A DNA stretch of 59,068 nt from Arthrobacter sp. ISL-5 (GCF_018613835.1 NZ_JAGGPM010000042.1:1-59068), one strand, 5' to 3'; counted from the stretch's first letter, positions 16,707-25,281 are shown. Numbers and translations: made by a program. Notes: a model not told the origin generated them from the sequence alone.

Positions 16707-18749
16707 GTGACTCAGCTCATCACCACCGACCTGGTCGAGCTCGACCAGAACCTGGGCAGTTCGCCCGAGGACGTGATCCGGCATCTGGCTGGCAGGGTTG
16801 CCGCCACCGGACGCGCGAGCGAAGTCGAAGGCCTCTTTACCGATGCCTTCGCCCGCGAGCAGAAGACCGCCACCGGCGTACCCGGCGGCATCGCCATCCC
16901 GCACTGCCGCTCGGCTGCGGTGAACGAACCGACCCTCGCCATGGCACGGCTGTCCCAGCCGGTCGACTTCGGCGCGAAGGACGGCCCCGCCGACCTCATC
17001 TTCTTCATCGCAGCGCCGACGGGTGCGGACCAGGAGCACCTCAAGCTCCTGTCCAAGCTGGCCCGGTCCCTGATCAAGAAGGACTTCACCGGAGCCCTGC
17101 GCGCCGCCACGTCCAGGGAAGAAATCGTCGAACTCGTGGACAACGCCCTCGCGGACAAGCCGGCACCCGCCGCCGCGGCGGCCGCTCCCGCGGACAGCAT
17201 GGAGGCTGCCGCAGCGGCCGGCGCAGCCGCAGGCGCCACCCCGGCAAAGGGCGGCCCCAAGCGCCTGGTTGCCGTCACGGCCTGCCCCACGGGCATCGCG
17301 CACACCTACATGGCCGCCGACTCCCTCGTGGCAGCGGCCAAGGAAGTGGGCGTCGACCTGCAGGTGGAAACCCAGGGATCCTCCGGCGCCAAGCCGCTGG
17401 ACCCTGCCGTGATCGCTGCCGCCGACGCCGTGATCTTCGCAGTGGACGTGGATGTGCGCGGCAAGGAGCGCTTCGCCGGCAAACCCGTTATCAACGCCCC
17501 CGTCAAGCGCGGCATCGACGAGCCCGCCAAGATGGTCCAGGAAGCGCTGGACGCAGCGGACAACCCGCATGCCCGCCGCGTTCCGCACTTCGGCGCCGAG
17601 GAGCAGGCCGAGCAGGAAGCCGCCGAAAAGGGCGAGCACATCGGCCAGAAGCTGAAGAGGGCACTGCTGACCGGCGTCAGCTACATGATTCCCTTCGTTG
17701 CCGGCGGCGGCCTGCTGATCGCCCTGGGCTTCCTGCTGGGCGGGTATGACATCACCGGTGTCGCCGACAAGGTTGTTGTTGAGAACAACTTCGGCAACCT
17801 CCCCGAAGGTGGCCTCGCCATCTACCTGGGTGCCGTGATGTTCAAGATCGGCGCCCTGTCCATGGGCTTCCTGGTACCGGCACTGGCAGGCTATATCGCC
17901 TACGCGATAGCGGACAGGCCGGGCATTGCCCCCGGCTTCGTTTCCGGTGCCGTGGCCGGCTTCATGGGTGCGGGCTTCCTCGGCGGCATCGTCGGCGGCC
18001 TGCTCGCGGGCTACATCGCCCACGTGATCGGCACCTGGGCGGTACCGCGCTGGCTGCGCGGCCTGATGCCCGTCGTCATCATTCCGTTGCTGGCGTCCAT
18101 CGTCGCCTCCGGCCTGATGTTCATGGTCCTCGGAGGACCGATCGCCGGCCTCACCGCCGCCCTGAACAGCTGGCTCTCCGGCATGACCGGCGCCTCGGCC
18201 GTGGTCCTGGGCATCATCCTTGGCCTCATGATGTGCTTCGACCTCGGTGGTCCGGTTAACAAGGTTGCCTACGCCTTCGCTGTTGCCGGTCTGAGCGCCG
18301 GCAGTGCCACCAACCAGGCGCCCTGGCAGATCATGGCGACCGTCATGGCCGCCGGCATGGTGCCGCCGCTCGCGATGGCCCTGGCCACCGTGCTGGACAA
18401 GAAGCTCTTCAGCCTGGCCGAGCGCGAAAACGGCAAGGCAGCCTGGCTGCTGGGTGCCTCCTTCATCTCCGAGGGTGCCATTCCGTTCGCCGCTGCCGAT
18501 CCGCTCCGCGTTATCCCCGCCAGCATGGTGGGCGGGGCCGTCACCGGTGCGCTCACCATGGCCTTCGGCGTCACGTCGCAGGCGCCGCACGGCGGAATCT
18601 TCGTGTTCTTCGCCATCGGCAATGTGCTGATGTTCATCGTCTCCATCCTGGCCGGCACGGTGGTCACGGCGCTCGTGGTGCTCACCCTCAAGCGCTGGGC
18701 GGCCCGCAAGGCCGTTGATACGGTGGAGAGCGTCCCCGTGACTGTCTGA
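16707..18749 (+). CDS. fruA: Fructose PTS permease, EIIA-EIIB-EIIC fusion
   Basis: About 680 residues with all three PTS domains in one chain. EIIA (residues about 1-150) has GIAIPHCRS with phospho-acceptor His66; an Ala/Pro-rich linker follows; EIIB (about 185-285) starts VAVTACPTGIAHTYMAAD with phospho-acceptor Cys193; EIIC (about 310-670) has many membrane segments and ends in a cytoplasmic tail. It imports fructose as fructose 1-phosphate using phosphate passed from HPr. I chose the GTG at 16707, 6 nt after GGAAGGA; a TTG at 16701 is also in frame but overlaps the fruK stop. HPr is encoded 51 bp downstream. Confidence 0.93.
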   Translation: MTQLITTDLVELDQNLGSSPEDVIRHLAGRVAATGRASEVEGLFTDAFAREQKTATGVPGGIAIPHCRSAAVNEPTLAMARLSQPVDFGAKDGPADLIFFIAAPTGADQEHLKLLSKLARSLIKKDFTGALRAATSREEIVELVDNALADKPAPAAAAAAPADSMEAAAAAGAAAGATPAKGGPKRLVAVTACPTGIAHTYMAADSLVAAAKEVGVDLQVETQGSSGAKPLDPAVIAAADAVIFAVDVDVRGKERFAGKPVINAPVKRGIDEPAKMVQEALDAADNPHARRVPHFGAEEQAEQEAAEKGEHIGQKLKRALLTGVSYMIPFVAGGGLLIALGFLLGGYDITGVADKVVVENNFGNLPEGGLAIYLGAVMFKIGALSMGFLVPALAGYIAYAIADRPGIAPGFVSGAVAGFMGAGFLGGIVGGLLAGYIAHVIGTWAVPRWLRGLMPVVIIPLLASIVASGLMFMVLGGPIAGLTAALNSWLSGMTGASAVVLGIILGLMMCFDLGGPVNKVAYAFAVAGLSAGSATNQAPWQIMATVMAAGMVPPLAMALATVLDKKLFSLAERENGKAAWLLGASFISEGAIPFAAADPLRVIPASMVGGAVTGALTMAFGVTSQAPHGGIFVFFAIGNVLMFIVSILAGTVVTALVVLTLKRWAARKAVDTVESVPVTV

Positions 18750-18800
18750 CCCCCGCTGTCCTTCAGCACCAACCCCAAACTGCAATTGCAAGGAGCAGAA

Positions 18801-19079
18801 ATGTCCGAACGTACCGCAACCGTCGCCAGCCGAGTAGGCCTGCACGCCCGCCCGGCAGCCATCTTCGCCGAGGCAGCCGGCGAGTTTGACCTCGACATCA
18901 CCATCGCCCGCGAAGGCGAGCCTGCCGACGAAGCCATGGACGCCGCCAGCATCCTGTCCCTCATGAGCCTTGGCGCATCGCACGGCGACGTTGTGGTGCT
19001 CCGCGCGGACGGTGCAGGCGCCGACGTCGCCCTCGAACGCCTGGTCCAGATCCTGGAAACGGACCACGACGCCGAATAG
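18801..19079 (+). CDS. ptsH: Phosphocarrier protein HPr
   Basis: 92 residues. VGLHARPAAIF carries the phospho-acceptor His15, and SILSLMSLGAS contains the serine equivalent to the regulatory Ser46 of low-GC bacteria (here Ser50). HPr passes phosphate from enzyme I to EIIA of the permease encoded just upstream. ATG at 18801 follows AAGGAG. Last gene of the fructose operon, ended by the hairpin at 19092-19149; no enzyme I gene is seen in the window. Confidence 0.93.
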   Translation: MSERTATVASRVGLHARPAAIFAEAAGEFDLDITIAREGEPADEAMDAASILSLMSLGASHGDVVVLRADGAGADVALERLVQILETDHDAE

Positions 19080-19091
19080 GCCCCGCCAGTT

Positions 19092-19149
19092 CAGTGGCCG
19101 GTTTCCTCCGCAGCACCCGTCAGGGAGTTGCGAAGGAAACCGGCCACTG
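19092..19149 (+). terminator. Hairpin terminator of the fructose operon
   Basis: A perfect 16-bp inverted repeat, CAGTGGCCGGTTTCCT at 19092-19107 and its complement at 19134-19149, with a 26-nt loop. It shares the GGCCGGTT word with the hairpin at 9962-9999. Confidence 0.8.
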
Positions 19150-19282
19150 CTGTCTAAGTAAGCAAACTTAGTAGTTTCTTGTGTTTGTTCCTGAGCACAA
19201 CTAGCTTGGATTTGGATAGTTGGAATTGCGGCCCCGCCGTTCGACACACCCCCGGAGACCCGGGCTGAAGGAGGATGACAGA

Positions 19283-19762
19283 GTGGCAACCTTGCAGGAA
19301 AGCATCGAAGTCGAAGTTCCCGTCAGCACCGCCTACAACCAGTGGACGCAGTTCGAATCGTTCCCGCACTTCATGAAGGGCGTGGAATCCGTCGAGCAGA
19401 TCGACGAGACCTCCCTCCATTTCCGCACCAGCGTGGCGGGGATCAAGCGCGAATTCGACGCCCAGATCCTGGAGCAATCGCCTGACTACTGCATTGCGTG
19501 GGTGAGCAAGGACAAACCCCGCCATGCCGGCAGGGTCACGTTCGAAAAACTGGGCCGGGACCTTTGCCGGGTCTCCGTGGAGCTCGAATGGGAGCCGGAA
19601 GGGCTGCTGGAGAGGACCGGCGCCGCCGCCCATGTGGATGAACAGCAGGTCGCCTCCGACCTGCTGCGCTTCAAGGAATTCATCGAGTCGCGGGGCTTCG
19701 AGACGGGCGCCTGGCGCTCCGCCGTCGACCACGGCGAGGTCGATGCCCCTGACGCCCACTAA
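19283..19762 (+). CDS. SRPBCC-family protein (polyketide cyclase/START-like)
   Basis: 159 residues. VPVSTAYNQWTQFESFPHFMKGVESV is the opening of the SRPBCC ligand-binding fold, followed by beta strands and a C-terminal helix (VASDLLRFKEFIESRG). Members bind hydrophobic ligands; this subgroup is common in actinobacteria and its role is unknown. I chose the GTG at 19283, 8 nt after AAGGAGG. It precedes the DUF7218 gene by 24 bp, in the same direction, so the two are probably cotranscribed. An AT-rich stretch with CTAAGT/ACTTAG arms (19154-19171) upstream may carry the promoter. Confidence 0.8.
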   Translation: MATLQESIEVEVPVSTAYNQWTQFESFPHFMKGVESVEQIDETSLHFRTSVAGIKREFDAQILEQSPDYCIAWVSKDKPRHAGRVTFEKLGRDLCRVSVELEWEPEGLLERTGAAAHVDEQQVASDLLRFKEFIESRGFETGAWRSAVDHGEVDAPDAH

Positions 19763-19786
19763 CCCACCCAGAAACCGGAGGTAGCC

Positions 19787-20053
19787 ATGCCTGGGAAAAA
19801 GAACCCCAGCCTGAAGGATCCCGAACTGTACGAAGAACTCCGTGAAGACGGGGCCTCGAAGCAGAAGGCCGCACGGATTTCCAACGCGGCAGCCAAGAAG
19901 GGCCGGTCCGAAGTTGGCCGCAAGGGCGGCAAGTCCGGTGACTACGACGACTGGACCGTGCCCCAGCTGAAGGCACGGGCCAAGGAAATCGGCCTCAAGG
20001 GCTACTCGGGCAAGAAAAAGAGCGAACTCATCTCAGCGCTCAGAAACTCCTGA
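19787..20053 (+). CDS. DUF7218/Rho-N-domain small DNA-binding-type protein
   Basis: 88 residues, strongly basic. The N-terminal half (NPSLKDPELYEELREDGASKQKAARISNA, read in parts) is the DUF7218 type, and the C-terminal half (WTVPQLKARAKEIGLKGYSGKKKSELISAL) is a Rho-N/SAP-like helical nucleic-acid-binding motif. ATG at 19787 follows GGAGG. It ends 41 bp from the Ku stop, facing it. Proteins of this type often sit beside Ku/LigD in actinobacteria, so a role in DNA end processing is possible but not shown. Confidence 0.8.
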   Translation: MPGKKNPSLKDPELYEELREDGASKQKAARISNAAAKKGRSEVGRKGGKSGDYDDWTVPQLKARAKEIGLKGYSGKKKSELISALRNS

Positions 20054-20094
20054 GCGGAGTTCCCATGAGACCGCGGGGCAGGGTGGCCGCCTCC

Positions 20095-21213
20095 TCAGGC
20101 ACCCTTCCGCACCGTCTTCGCGGCCGTAGTCTTGCCGGCGGCAGCCGACTTCGTGGCGCTGCCGGCCTTGGATGCCGTCCCGGCCTTCGCCGCACTGGTC
20201 TTGGCCGCACTCGTCTTGGTTGCTGCACTCGCAGGTTTGGAGGCGGAGCGCGTAGCGGTCTTGGCCGGAGCCTTGGCCGCGTCTCCGGCCTTGGCTGCGC
20301 TTCCCGCCTTGGCTGCGCCGGTTTTCGCCGCGCCGGTTTTCGCCGCGCCGCTCCTGCCGGCTGCACTCCTGCCGGCGGCCTTGGCCGCGGGCTCGGCCTG
20401 CTCGTCGGAGGCCTCTCCCCCGGCTGCTCCCCGTTTCCGGTCCAGGCTGCGTTTGAGGGCCTCCATGAGGTCGATCACCTCGCCGGTGCCGGACTCGGCG
20501 GCCGCAGCCCCGAAGGTTTCTTCGGTGTCCAGGGAATCGCCCTTTTCCAGTTTGGCCTCGATGAGCTGGCGGAGCTGAGCCTGGTAGTCGTCAGTGAACT
20601 GCTCCGGCTCGAAGTCGGAAGCCATGGACTCCACCAGCGCGGCGGACATTTCACGTTCCTGGGCAGAGATGCGGACCGAGGTTTCCAAGGCGGGAAAACC
20701 TGCCTCACGCACCTCGTCCGCCCACAGCAGGGCCTGCAGCATCAGGACGTCGTCGCGGATCCGCAACGCCCCCAGGCGGGTCTTGTCGCGCAGCGCAAAC
20801 TGCACGATCGCCACGCGGTCCGTGTCCTCGAGCGCCCGGCGCAGCAGCATGTAGGCCTTGGGCGACTTGGAATCCGGCTCCAAGTAGTAGCTCTTCTCGA
20901 ACATGATGGGATCGAGATGTTCGGCCGGCACGAACTGCACCACTTCGATCTCGTGGCTGTTTTCCGCCGGTATGGACTTGAGCTCGTCGCGGGAAAGGAT
21001 CACGGTCCGGCCGTCATCCTCGTAGGCCTTGTCGATGTCCGCATAGTCCACAATCGTGCTGCAGACCTCGCAGCGGCGCTGGTAGCGGATCCGGCCGCCG
21101 TCGGCGTTGTGGACCTGATGGAGGCTGATGTCGTGGTCCTCGGTGGCGCTGTAGACCTTTACCGGGACGTTGACCAGCCCGAACGCGATGGCGCCTTTCC
21201 AGATGGCTCTCAT
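20095..21213 (-). CDS. ku: Non-homologous end-joining protein Ku
   Basis: About 372 residues. The Ku core runs to about residue 260: MRAIWKGAIAFGLVNVPVKVY at the start (split here as MRAIWKGAIAF and GLVNVPVKVYSAT), CEVCSTIVDY, EVVQFVPAEHLDP and EFTDDYQ-like EQFTDDYQAQLRQLIEAK. It binds double-strand ends as a dimer ring and recruits LigD. The last 110 residues are an extended tail of Ala, Lys, Thr and Ser (AAKTGAAKAG-type repeats), as in mycobacterial Ku, likely a DNA-binding tail. The ATG at 21213 gives the family start; an in-frame extension into ligD is a shadow. Divergent from ligD across only 40 bp. Confidence 0.95.
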   Translation of the reverse strand: MRAIWKGAIAFGLVNVPVKVYSATEDHDISLHQVHNADGGRIRYQRRCEVCSTIVDYADIDKAYEDDGRTVILSRDELKSIPAENSHEIEVVQFVPAEHLDPIMFEKSYYLEPDSKSPKAYMLLRRALEDTDRVAIVQFALRDKTRLGALRIRDDVLMLQALLWADEVREAGFPALETSVRISAQEREMSAALVESMASDFEPEQFTDDYQAQLRQLIEAKLEKGDSLDTEETFGAAAAESGTGEVIDLMEALKRSLDRKRGAAGGEASDEQAEPAAKAAGRSAAGRSGAAKTGAAKTGAAKAGSAAKAGDAAKAPAKTATRSASKPASAATKTSAAKTSAAKAGTASKAGSATKSAAAGKTTAAKTVRKGA

Positions 21214-21253
21214 GAGACAAGTGAACATCACACTGCGCCGGAGGTGAAGACCC

Positions 21254-23941
21254 GTGGCCGGCGGTAAGCAGCGCGTCCGAGTGGGCGGCCGGGAATTGGC
21301 GCTGACCAATCTGGACAAGGTGCTCTACCCGGCCACGGGCACCACCAAGGCGGATGTCCTCGCCTACTACGCCGCCGTGGCGCCGGTGCTGATTCCCGCG
21401 GCCGCCAACAGGCCGGCGACGCGCAAGCGGTGGGTCCATGGCGTGGGGACGGCTGAAGAGCCCGGCCAGGTGTTCTTCCAGAAGAACCTGGACCATTCCA
21501 CCCCGGGCTGGGTTCCCCGGGCCGCCATCACCCACAAGACCAGCACCATCTACTATCCGCTGGTTAATGACCCCGCCACGCTGACTTGGCTGGCGCAGAT
21601 CGCCTCGCTGGAGATCCATGTCCCCCAGTGGCGGGTGGACTCACACGGCAACGCCCTGCCGCCGGACCGGATCGTGCTGGACCTGGATCCCGGCGAGGGC
21701 GCCGGACTGCCGGAATGCGCGGAGGTGGCCAGGCTGGCGCGGGCCATCCTGAAGGACGTGGGACTGGATCCGGTTCCGGTCACGAGCGGCAGCAAGGGCA
21801 TCCACCTCTACGCCGCATTGGAGGGCACGCAGACCTCGGACCAGATTTCCGATTTCGCCCACGAACTGGCCCGGGCCCTTGAGGCCGACCACCCGGACCT
21901 TGCCGTCAGCGACATGAAGAAGTCGCTGCGAACGGGCAAGGTCCTGGTGGACTGGAGCCAGAACAACGCCGCCAAGACCACCATCGTCCCGTATTCGCTC
22001 CGCGGAAGGCTGACCCCCACCGTGGCTGCACCGCGGACCTGGCGGGAGCTGAGTTCCGCGTCCCTCCGGCAACTGGACTACGGGGAGGTGATGCGCCGGG
22101 TCGAGTCCGGCAAGGACCCCTTCGCCGTCGTTGACGAGGGCAGCGGACACACAGGCGCCGCCCCGCACGGCGCGGCCGGCAGCGGCGGAAGCCGCAGCAC
22201 CGGCACACGCGGTGCCGGCACCTCCGCGGCCGGCAGCCCCAGCGAAAAGTCCGACGGCGGCGCTCACCGGAGCGGCGGCCATGAGGATCCGCGGCTGGAC
22301 AAGTACCGGTCCCTTCGCGACCAGGGCGAGACGCCGGAGCCGTTTACCGCCGAGAAGCACCGCGGTGCCAGGGGCGCCGGTGAGGACAGGGCCGGTGAGG
22401 ACAGTGCCGGCGGGGACAGGGCCGAGCAGCAAGCCCGGGCGGGGAACCAGGATGATAAGGAGATCTTCGTCATCCAGGAGCACCATGCCAGCCGCCTCCA
22501 CTTCGACTTCCGGCTCGAGCACGAGGGCGTCCTGGTGTCCTGGGCGCTGCCCAAGGGTGTGCCGGAGACGGGATCCAAGAACCACCTGGCGGTCCAGACA
22601 GAGGACCACCCCATGGACTACGCCGATTTCGAGGGAACCATCCCCAAAGGACAGTACGGAGCCGGCGACGTAAGCATCTGGGACAAGGGCACCTATGAAC
22701 TGGAAAAGTGGGTCAACGGCAGGGAAGTCATTGCCACGCTGACGGGCCGGGAAGGCGGCGGACTGGGAGGGACCAAGAAGTTCGCCCTGATCCATACCGG
22801 GCAGGGCCAGGGCGAGCAGTCGCAGTGGCTCATCCACCTCATGGACAAGGCTCACGGAATCCGCGGCAAGCGCAGCGCCCTGCCCCCGGCTGCTCAGGCT
22901 GGGGCGGCCGGCGCTGGGGAACCGCACGACGAGCCACACCAGGACGAGCCCGCGTCCACCGGCGGAGGTGGCGGCGTCGTCGAGGACCCGGTCCCGATGC
23001 TGGCAACGGCCGGGACGCCGGCGGATCTCCACGGCAGCGACTGGCTCTTCGAACTCAAGTGGGACGGGATCCGGGCCCTGGTGGTGGCGGACGGCGGGAA
23101 GATCCGGCTGCTCAGCCGCAACGGCAACGACATGTCCGCCAGCTACCCCGAACTGACCGACAGGAGCTGCTGGCCGCCGCAGGACTTTATCGCCGACGGT
23201 GAGATCATCGCCGTCGGGCCAACCGGCAGGCCCGATTTCGGCGTCCTGCAGGGGAGGATGAAACTGACCAAACCGGGCGACGTCAGGAGGGCCCGCGCCG
23301 CCATCCCAGTCCGGCTCATGCTCTTTGACCTGCTGGCCGACGACGGGCGTGACTTGCGCAGGCTCCCCCTCGCGCAACGGCGGGAACGCCTCGCGGAGTT
23401 CTACCGCCCGTCGGACTGCCCGGTTGAGTTGTCCGAGGCGTTGGATGAGCGCGTGGACCACATTCTCGACAGCGCGCGCGAACTTGGCCTTGAGGGCGTG
23501 ATGGCCAAGCGCACGGACAGCCGCTACGTCAGCGGCCAGCGGAGCCGGTCCTGGATCAAGCTCAAGATCGAGCAGACCCAGGAGGTGGTGGTGGGCGGCT
23601 GGCGTCCCGGCAAGGGCGAACGGGGCAACACGGTGGGCTCGCTGCTGCTGGGCATACCGGACGGCGAGACGCTGCGCTACGTGGGCCGCGTGGGCAGCGG
23701 CTTCAGCATGCGCGAACTCACGGAACTGCGGCAAACCATGGACGGGCTGGCGCGCAAGACCTCGCCGTTCGATGACGTGCCGGCCGCCGACGCTGCCGAT
23801 GCCCACTGGGTCAGTCCCGCACTGGTAGGCGAGGTGACCTTCGGCGAGTGGACCGGCAGCGGAAAACTCAGGCATCCCGTGTGGCGCGGCTGGCGGCTGG
23901 ACAAGGAGCCGGAGGACGTCGTCGCCGAGTCACATCGCTGA
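21254..23941 (+). CDS. ligD: Multifunctional ATP-dependent DNA ligase D (polymerase-phosphoesterase-ligase)
   Basis: 895 residues, three domains in the mycobacterial order. Polymerase/primase domain about 1-290: metal-binding Asp143 and Asp145 in LDLDPGEG and SGSKGIHLY. Then a low-complexity Gly/Ala/Arg linker (about 295-400). Phosphoesterase domain about 400-545: HHASRLHFDFRLEHEG and IPKGQYGAG. Ligase domain about 575-890: nucleotidyl Lys602 in ELKWDGIR, DGEIIAV, LEGVMAKR and SWIKLK. It trims, fills and seals ends held by Ku. The GTG start follows GGAGGTGA by 7 nt. Both the order and all catalytic residues are intact. A hairpin at 24003-24042 ends the gene. Confidence 0.96.
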   Translation: MAGGKQRVRVGGRELALTNLDKVLYPATGTTKADVLAYYAAVAPVLIPAAANRPATRKRWVHGVGTAEEPGQVFFQKNLDHSTPGWVPRAAITHKTSTIYYPLVNDPATLTWLAQIASLEIHVPQWRVDSHGNALPPDRIVLDLDPGEGAGLPECAEVARLARAILKDVGLDPVPVTSGSKGIHLYAALEGTQTSDQISDFAHELARALEADHPDLAVSDMKKSLRTGKVLVDWSQNNAAKTTIVPYSLRGRLTPTVAAPRTWRELSSASLRQLDYGEVMRRVESGKDPFAVVDEGSGHTGAAPHGAAGSGGSRSTGTRGAGTSAAGSPSEKSDGGAHRSGGHEDPRLDKYRSLRDQGETPEPFTAEKHRGARGAGEDRAGEDSAGGDRAEQQARAGNQDDKEIFVIQEHHASRLHFDFRLEHEGVLVSWALPKGVPETGSKNHLAVQTEDHPMDYADFEGTIPKGQYGAGDVSIWDKGTYELEKWVNGREVIATLTGREGGGLGGTKKFALIHTGQGQGEQSQWLIHLMDKAHGIRGKRSALPPAAQAGAAGAGEPHDEPHQDEPASTGGGGGVVEDPVPMLATAGTPADLHGSDWLFELKWDGIRALVVADGGKIRLLSRNGNDMSASYPELTDRSCWPPQDFIADGEIIAVGPTGRPDFGVLQGRMKLTKPGDVRRARAAIPVRLMLFDLLADDGRDLRRLPLAQRRERLAEFYRPSDCPVELSEALDERVDHILDSARELGLEGVMAKRTDSRYVSGQRSRSWIKLKIEQTQEVVVGGWRPGKGERGNTVGSLLLGIPDGETLRYVGRVGSGFSMRELTELRQTMDGLARKTSPFDDVPAADAADAHWVSPALVGEVTFGEWTGSGKLRHPVWRGWRLDKEPEDVVAESHR

Positions 23942-24002
23942 GCCCCCTCCCCGAGCACCCGCTGCCACGATGACGGCGCCCAAAACGCCCGGCGACAGGC
24001 AA

Positions 24003-24042
24003 ATGGCCTGGGGACTCCCGAATTCGGGTGTCCCCAGGCCAT
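24003..24042. terminator. Bidirectional hairpin terminator after ligD
   Basis: A 40-bp near-perfect palindrome: ATGGCCTGGGGAC pairs with its complement, one mismatch, then CCC/GGG and a GAATTC centre. It lies between converging ligD and the small basic protein gene. Confidence 0.85.
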
Positions 24043-24062
24043 CTGAGCATCCTCAGGCCGGA

Positions 24063-24323
24063 CTACGACGAGTGCGGCATCTGCGGGCGGCCGGTCCGGT
24101 GGATCGCCGTCACGGCTGCCTCCTGGCCCGCGCGGCCGTGGCTTGAACCGCGATCCTTGGGGTGCCGGCGCTTACCGTTGCCGTCGGGCCACTGCCGGTT
24201 TCCGCCCATAGCGGCGGTGACGGCCATGGTTTCCGGGGTGGGCAGCGGCGGCCTGTCCATGGACTCCGCCAGGTGTGCGGCCACGTCCGGCTTGATGGTG
24301 CTTCCCTTGTTCTTGTCAGCCAT
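24063..24323 (-). CDS. Small basic hydrophilic protein, 86 residues
   Basis: The ATG at 24323 follows AAAGGAAG at about 6 nt and gives MADKNKGSTIKPDVAAHLAE; the middle has LPTPETMAVTAAMGGNRQW and the end is rich in Arg, His, Lys and Gly. No membrane segment, no signal. I do not recognise a family. It faces ligD across a shared terminator. A 9-bp hairpin lies 49 bp upstream of the start. Confidence 0.65.
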   Translation of the reverse strand: MADKNKGSTIKPDVAAHLAESMDRPPLPTPETMAVTAAMGGNRQWPDGNGKRRHPKDRGSSHGRAGQEAAVTAIHRTGRPQMPHSS

Positions 24324-24641
24324 TTGTTCTTCCTTTCCGCGATGAAATGAAGTGTTCACCCATATGGGCAGTGATTCCGGTCTGTCTGCCGGAATCAGAA
24401 GCGGTCTCGCGCCCGTTCTCAGGCTGCTTCAACTTGGCCGGAAGCTGCGTCCAGCAACACGGCGCAACGCGGAGGCATAGCCTCAACAGGCGCGGTATTT
24501 GTGGTCGGATGCGGAAGGCGGGGCACGGCAAAACCCGGCGGGAACCGATGGCTGCCATGCCGGCCCACTACTCGAAGATCAGTGTTCCCATGGCTCCACC
24601 ATAGGCAGAAACAGGCCGGCCGGGAACCCCACGGCGGCCAC
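24324..24641. other. 318-bp gap with one hairpin and no gene seen
   Basis: Between two leftward genes. It holds the perfect stem TGATTCCGG/CCGGAATCA at 24372-24397. Short frames exist on both strands but have no ribosome site, biased composition or family feature. Confidence 0.5.
24372..24397. other. Perfect 9-bp stem with 8-nt loop
   Basis: TGATTCCGG, loop TCTGTCTG, CCGGAATCA. It sits in the probable leader or promoter of the small basic protein gene read leftward. It could end transcription from upstream or act in the leader. Confidence 0.45.
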
Positions 24642-25148
24642 TCAATCTTCGGCGCTGCTGCGGAAGGATCCCTCCCAGACAGCCCTGGATCCGGACTCCC
24701 CGATCTGCACCACGGTGAACACCGTTCCGCCGCACAATACAAGAGCCAGCACGACGGCGATCGCGCCCACTACGCGGGAGCCCGCTGTTCCGAGCCTTCT
24801 CCGCAGCCCGTCGGCCTGCGTTGCGCCGTACCGGAACCAGAGCCACTGCGCCAGTGCCACGAGGAATACGCCCACGACCCAGGGCAACAGCGTCCCGCCC
24901 AGTTGCATGTGCGCGATGATCCTTGGCGTGGAATCGACGCGCTCCAGCAGCCAGGCACCCGCCGCAACGGTCACGGGCACCAGGACAAGCGCCACGAGCG
25001 CCACCAGCGGTGTGATGATCCCCAAGCGCCGCCTGGCGGCGGGCCAGACGATGCCCAGCACCACGCAAAAGGCCGCCAGCGGAACAAAGACCACGGTGGC
25101 GTGGACGATCAACACGTGCATTGGCAGGCCGGTGACCTCGTAGTCCAT
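24642..25148 (-). CDS. DUF2231 family membrane protein
   Basis: 168 residues with four hydrophobic segments. The start LPMHVLIVHATVVFVPLAAFCVVLG with its two His residues is the DUF2231 signature, followed by IITPLVALVALVLVPVTVAAGAWLL, an IIAHMQLGG segment and two more membrane helices. Members are often tied to haem or redox proteins but their function is not established. The ATG at 25148 lies 7 nt after AGGGG; a GTG at 25157 overlaps that site. Monocistronic; a leftward alternative frame over the same DNA is a shadow. Confidence 0.82.
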   Translation of the reverse strand: MDYEVTGLPMHVLIVHATVVFVPLAAFCVVLGIVWPAARRRLGIITPLVALVALVLVPVTVAAGAWLLERVDSTPRIIAHMQLGGTLLPWVVGVFLVALAQWLWFRYGATQADGLRRRLGTAGSRVVGAIAVVLALVLCGGTVFTVVQIGESGSRAVWEGSFRSSAED

Positions 25149-25240
25149 GCCGAACACCCCTGTCTGGAATTATCGAACCCTGAAATCCATGTCCCGCGGC
25201 ACCCGAATACCGGACATACCCACTCAGACGAGCGCCGGCG

Positions 25241-25281
25241 TCGAACGGTTCAATCGACCGCTCCGATCGAACGGTCAATCG
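25241..25281. repeat. Short direct repeat
   Basis: TCGAACGGTTCAATCG at 25241-25256 and TCGAACGGTCAATCG at 25267-25281, 26 bp apart and differing by one T. Possibly tandem protein-binding sites for the divergent genes. Confidence 0.45.

Noticed and set aside
16140..19289. Leftward open frame of 1049 codons opposite the fructose genes
   Set aside because: Antisense shadow of high-GC codons: Gly/His/Arg/Asp-rich text with no family motif, while the opposite strand has complete fruK, PTS and HPr motifs.
21641..23875. Leftward 744-codon frame opposite ligD
   Set aside because: Same cause; ligD has intact catalytic motifs across the whole interval.
24568..25278. Leftward frame overlapping the DUF2231 gene in another phase
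   Set aside because: Arg/Gly-rich shadow; the DUF2231 frame has the family start and a ribosome site.
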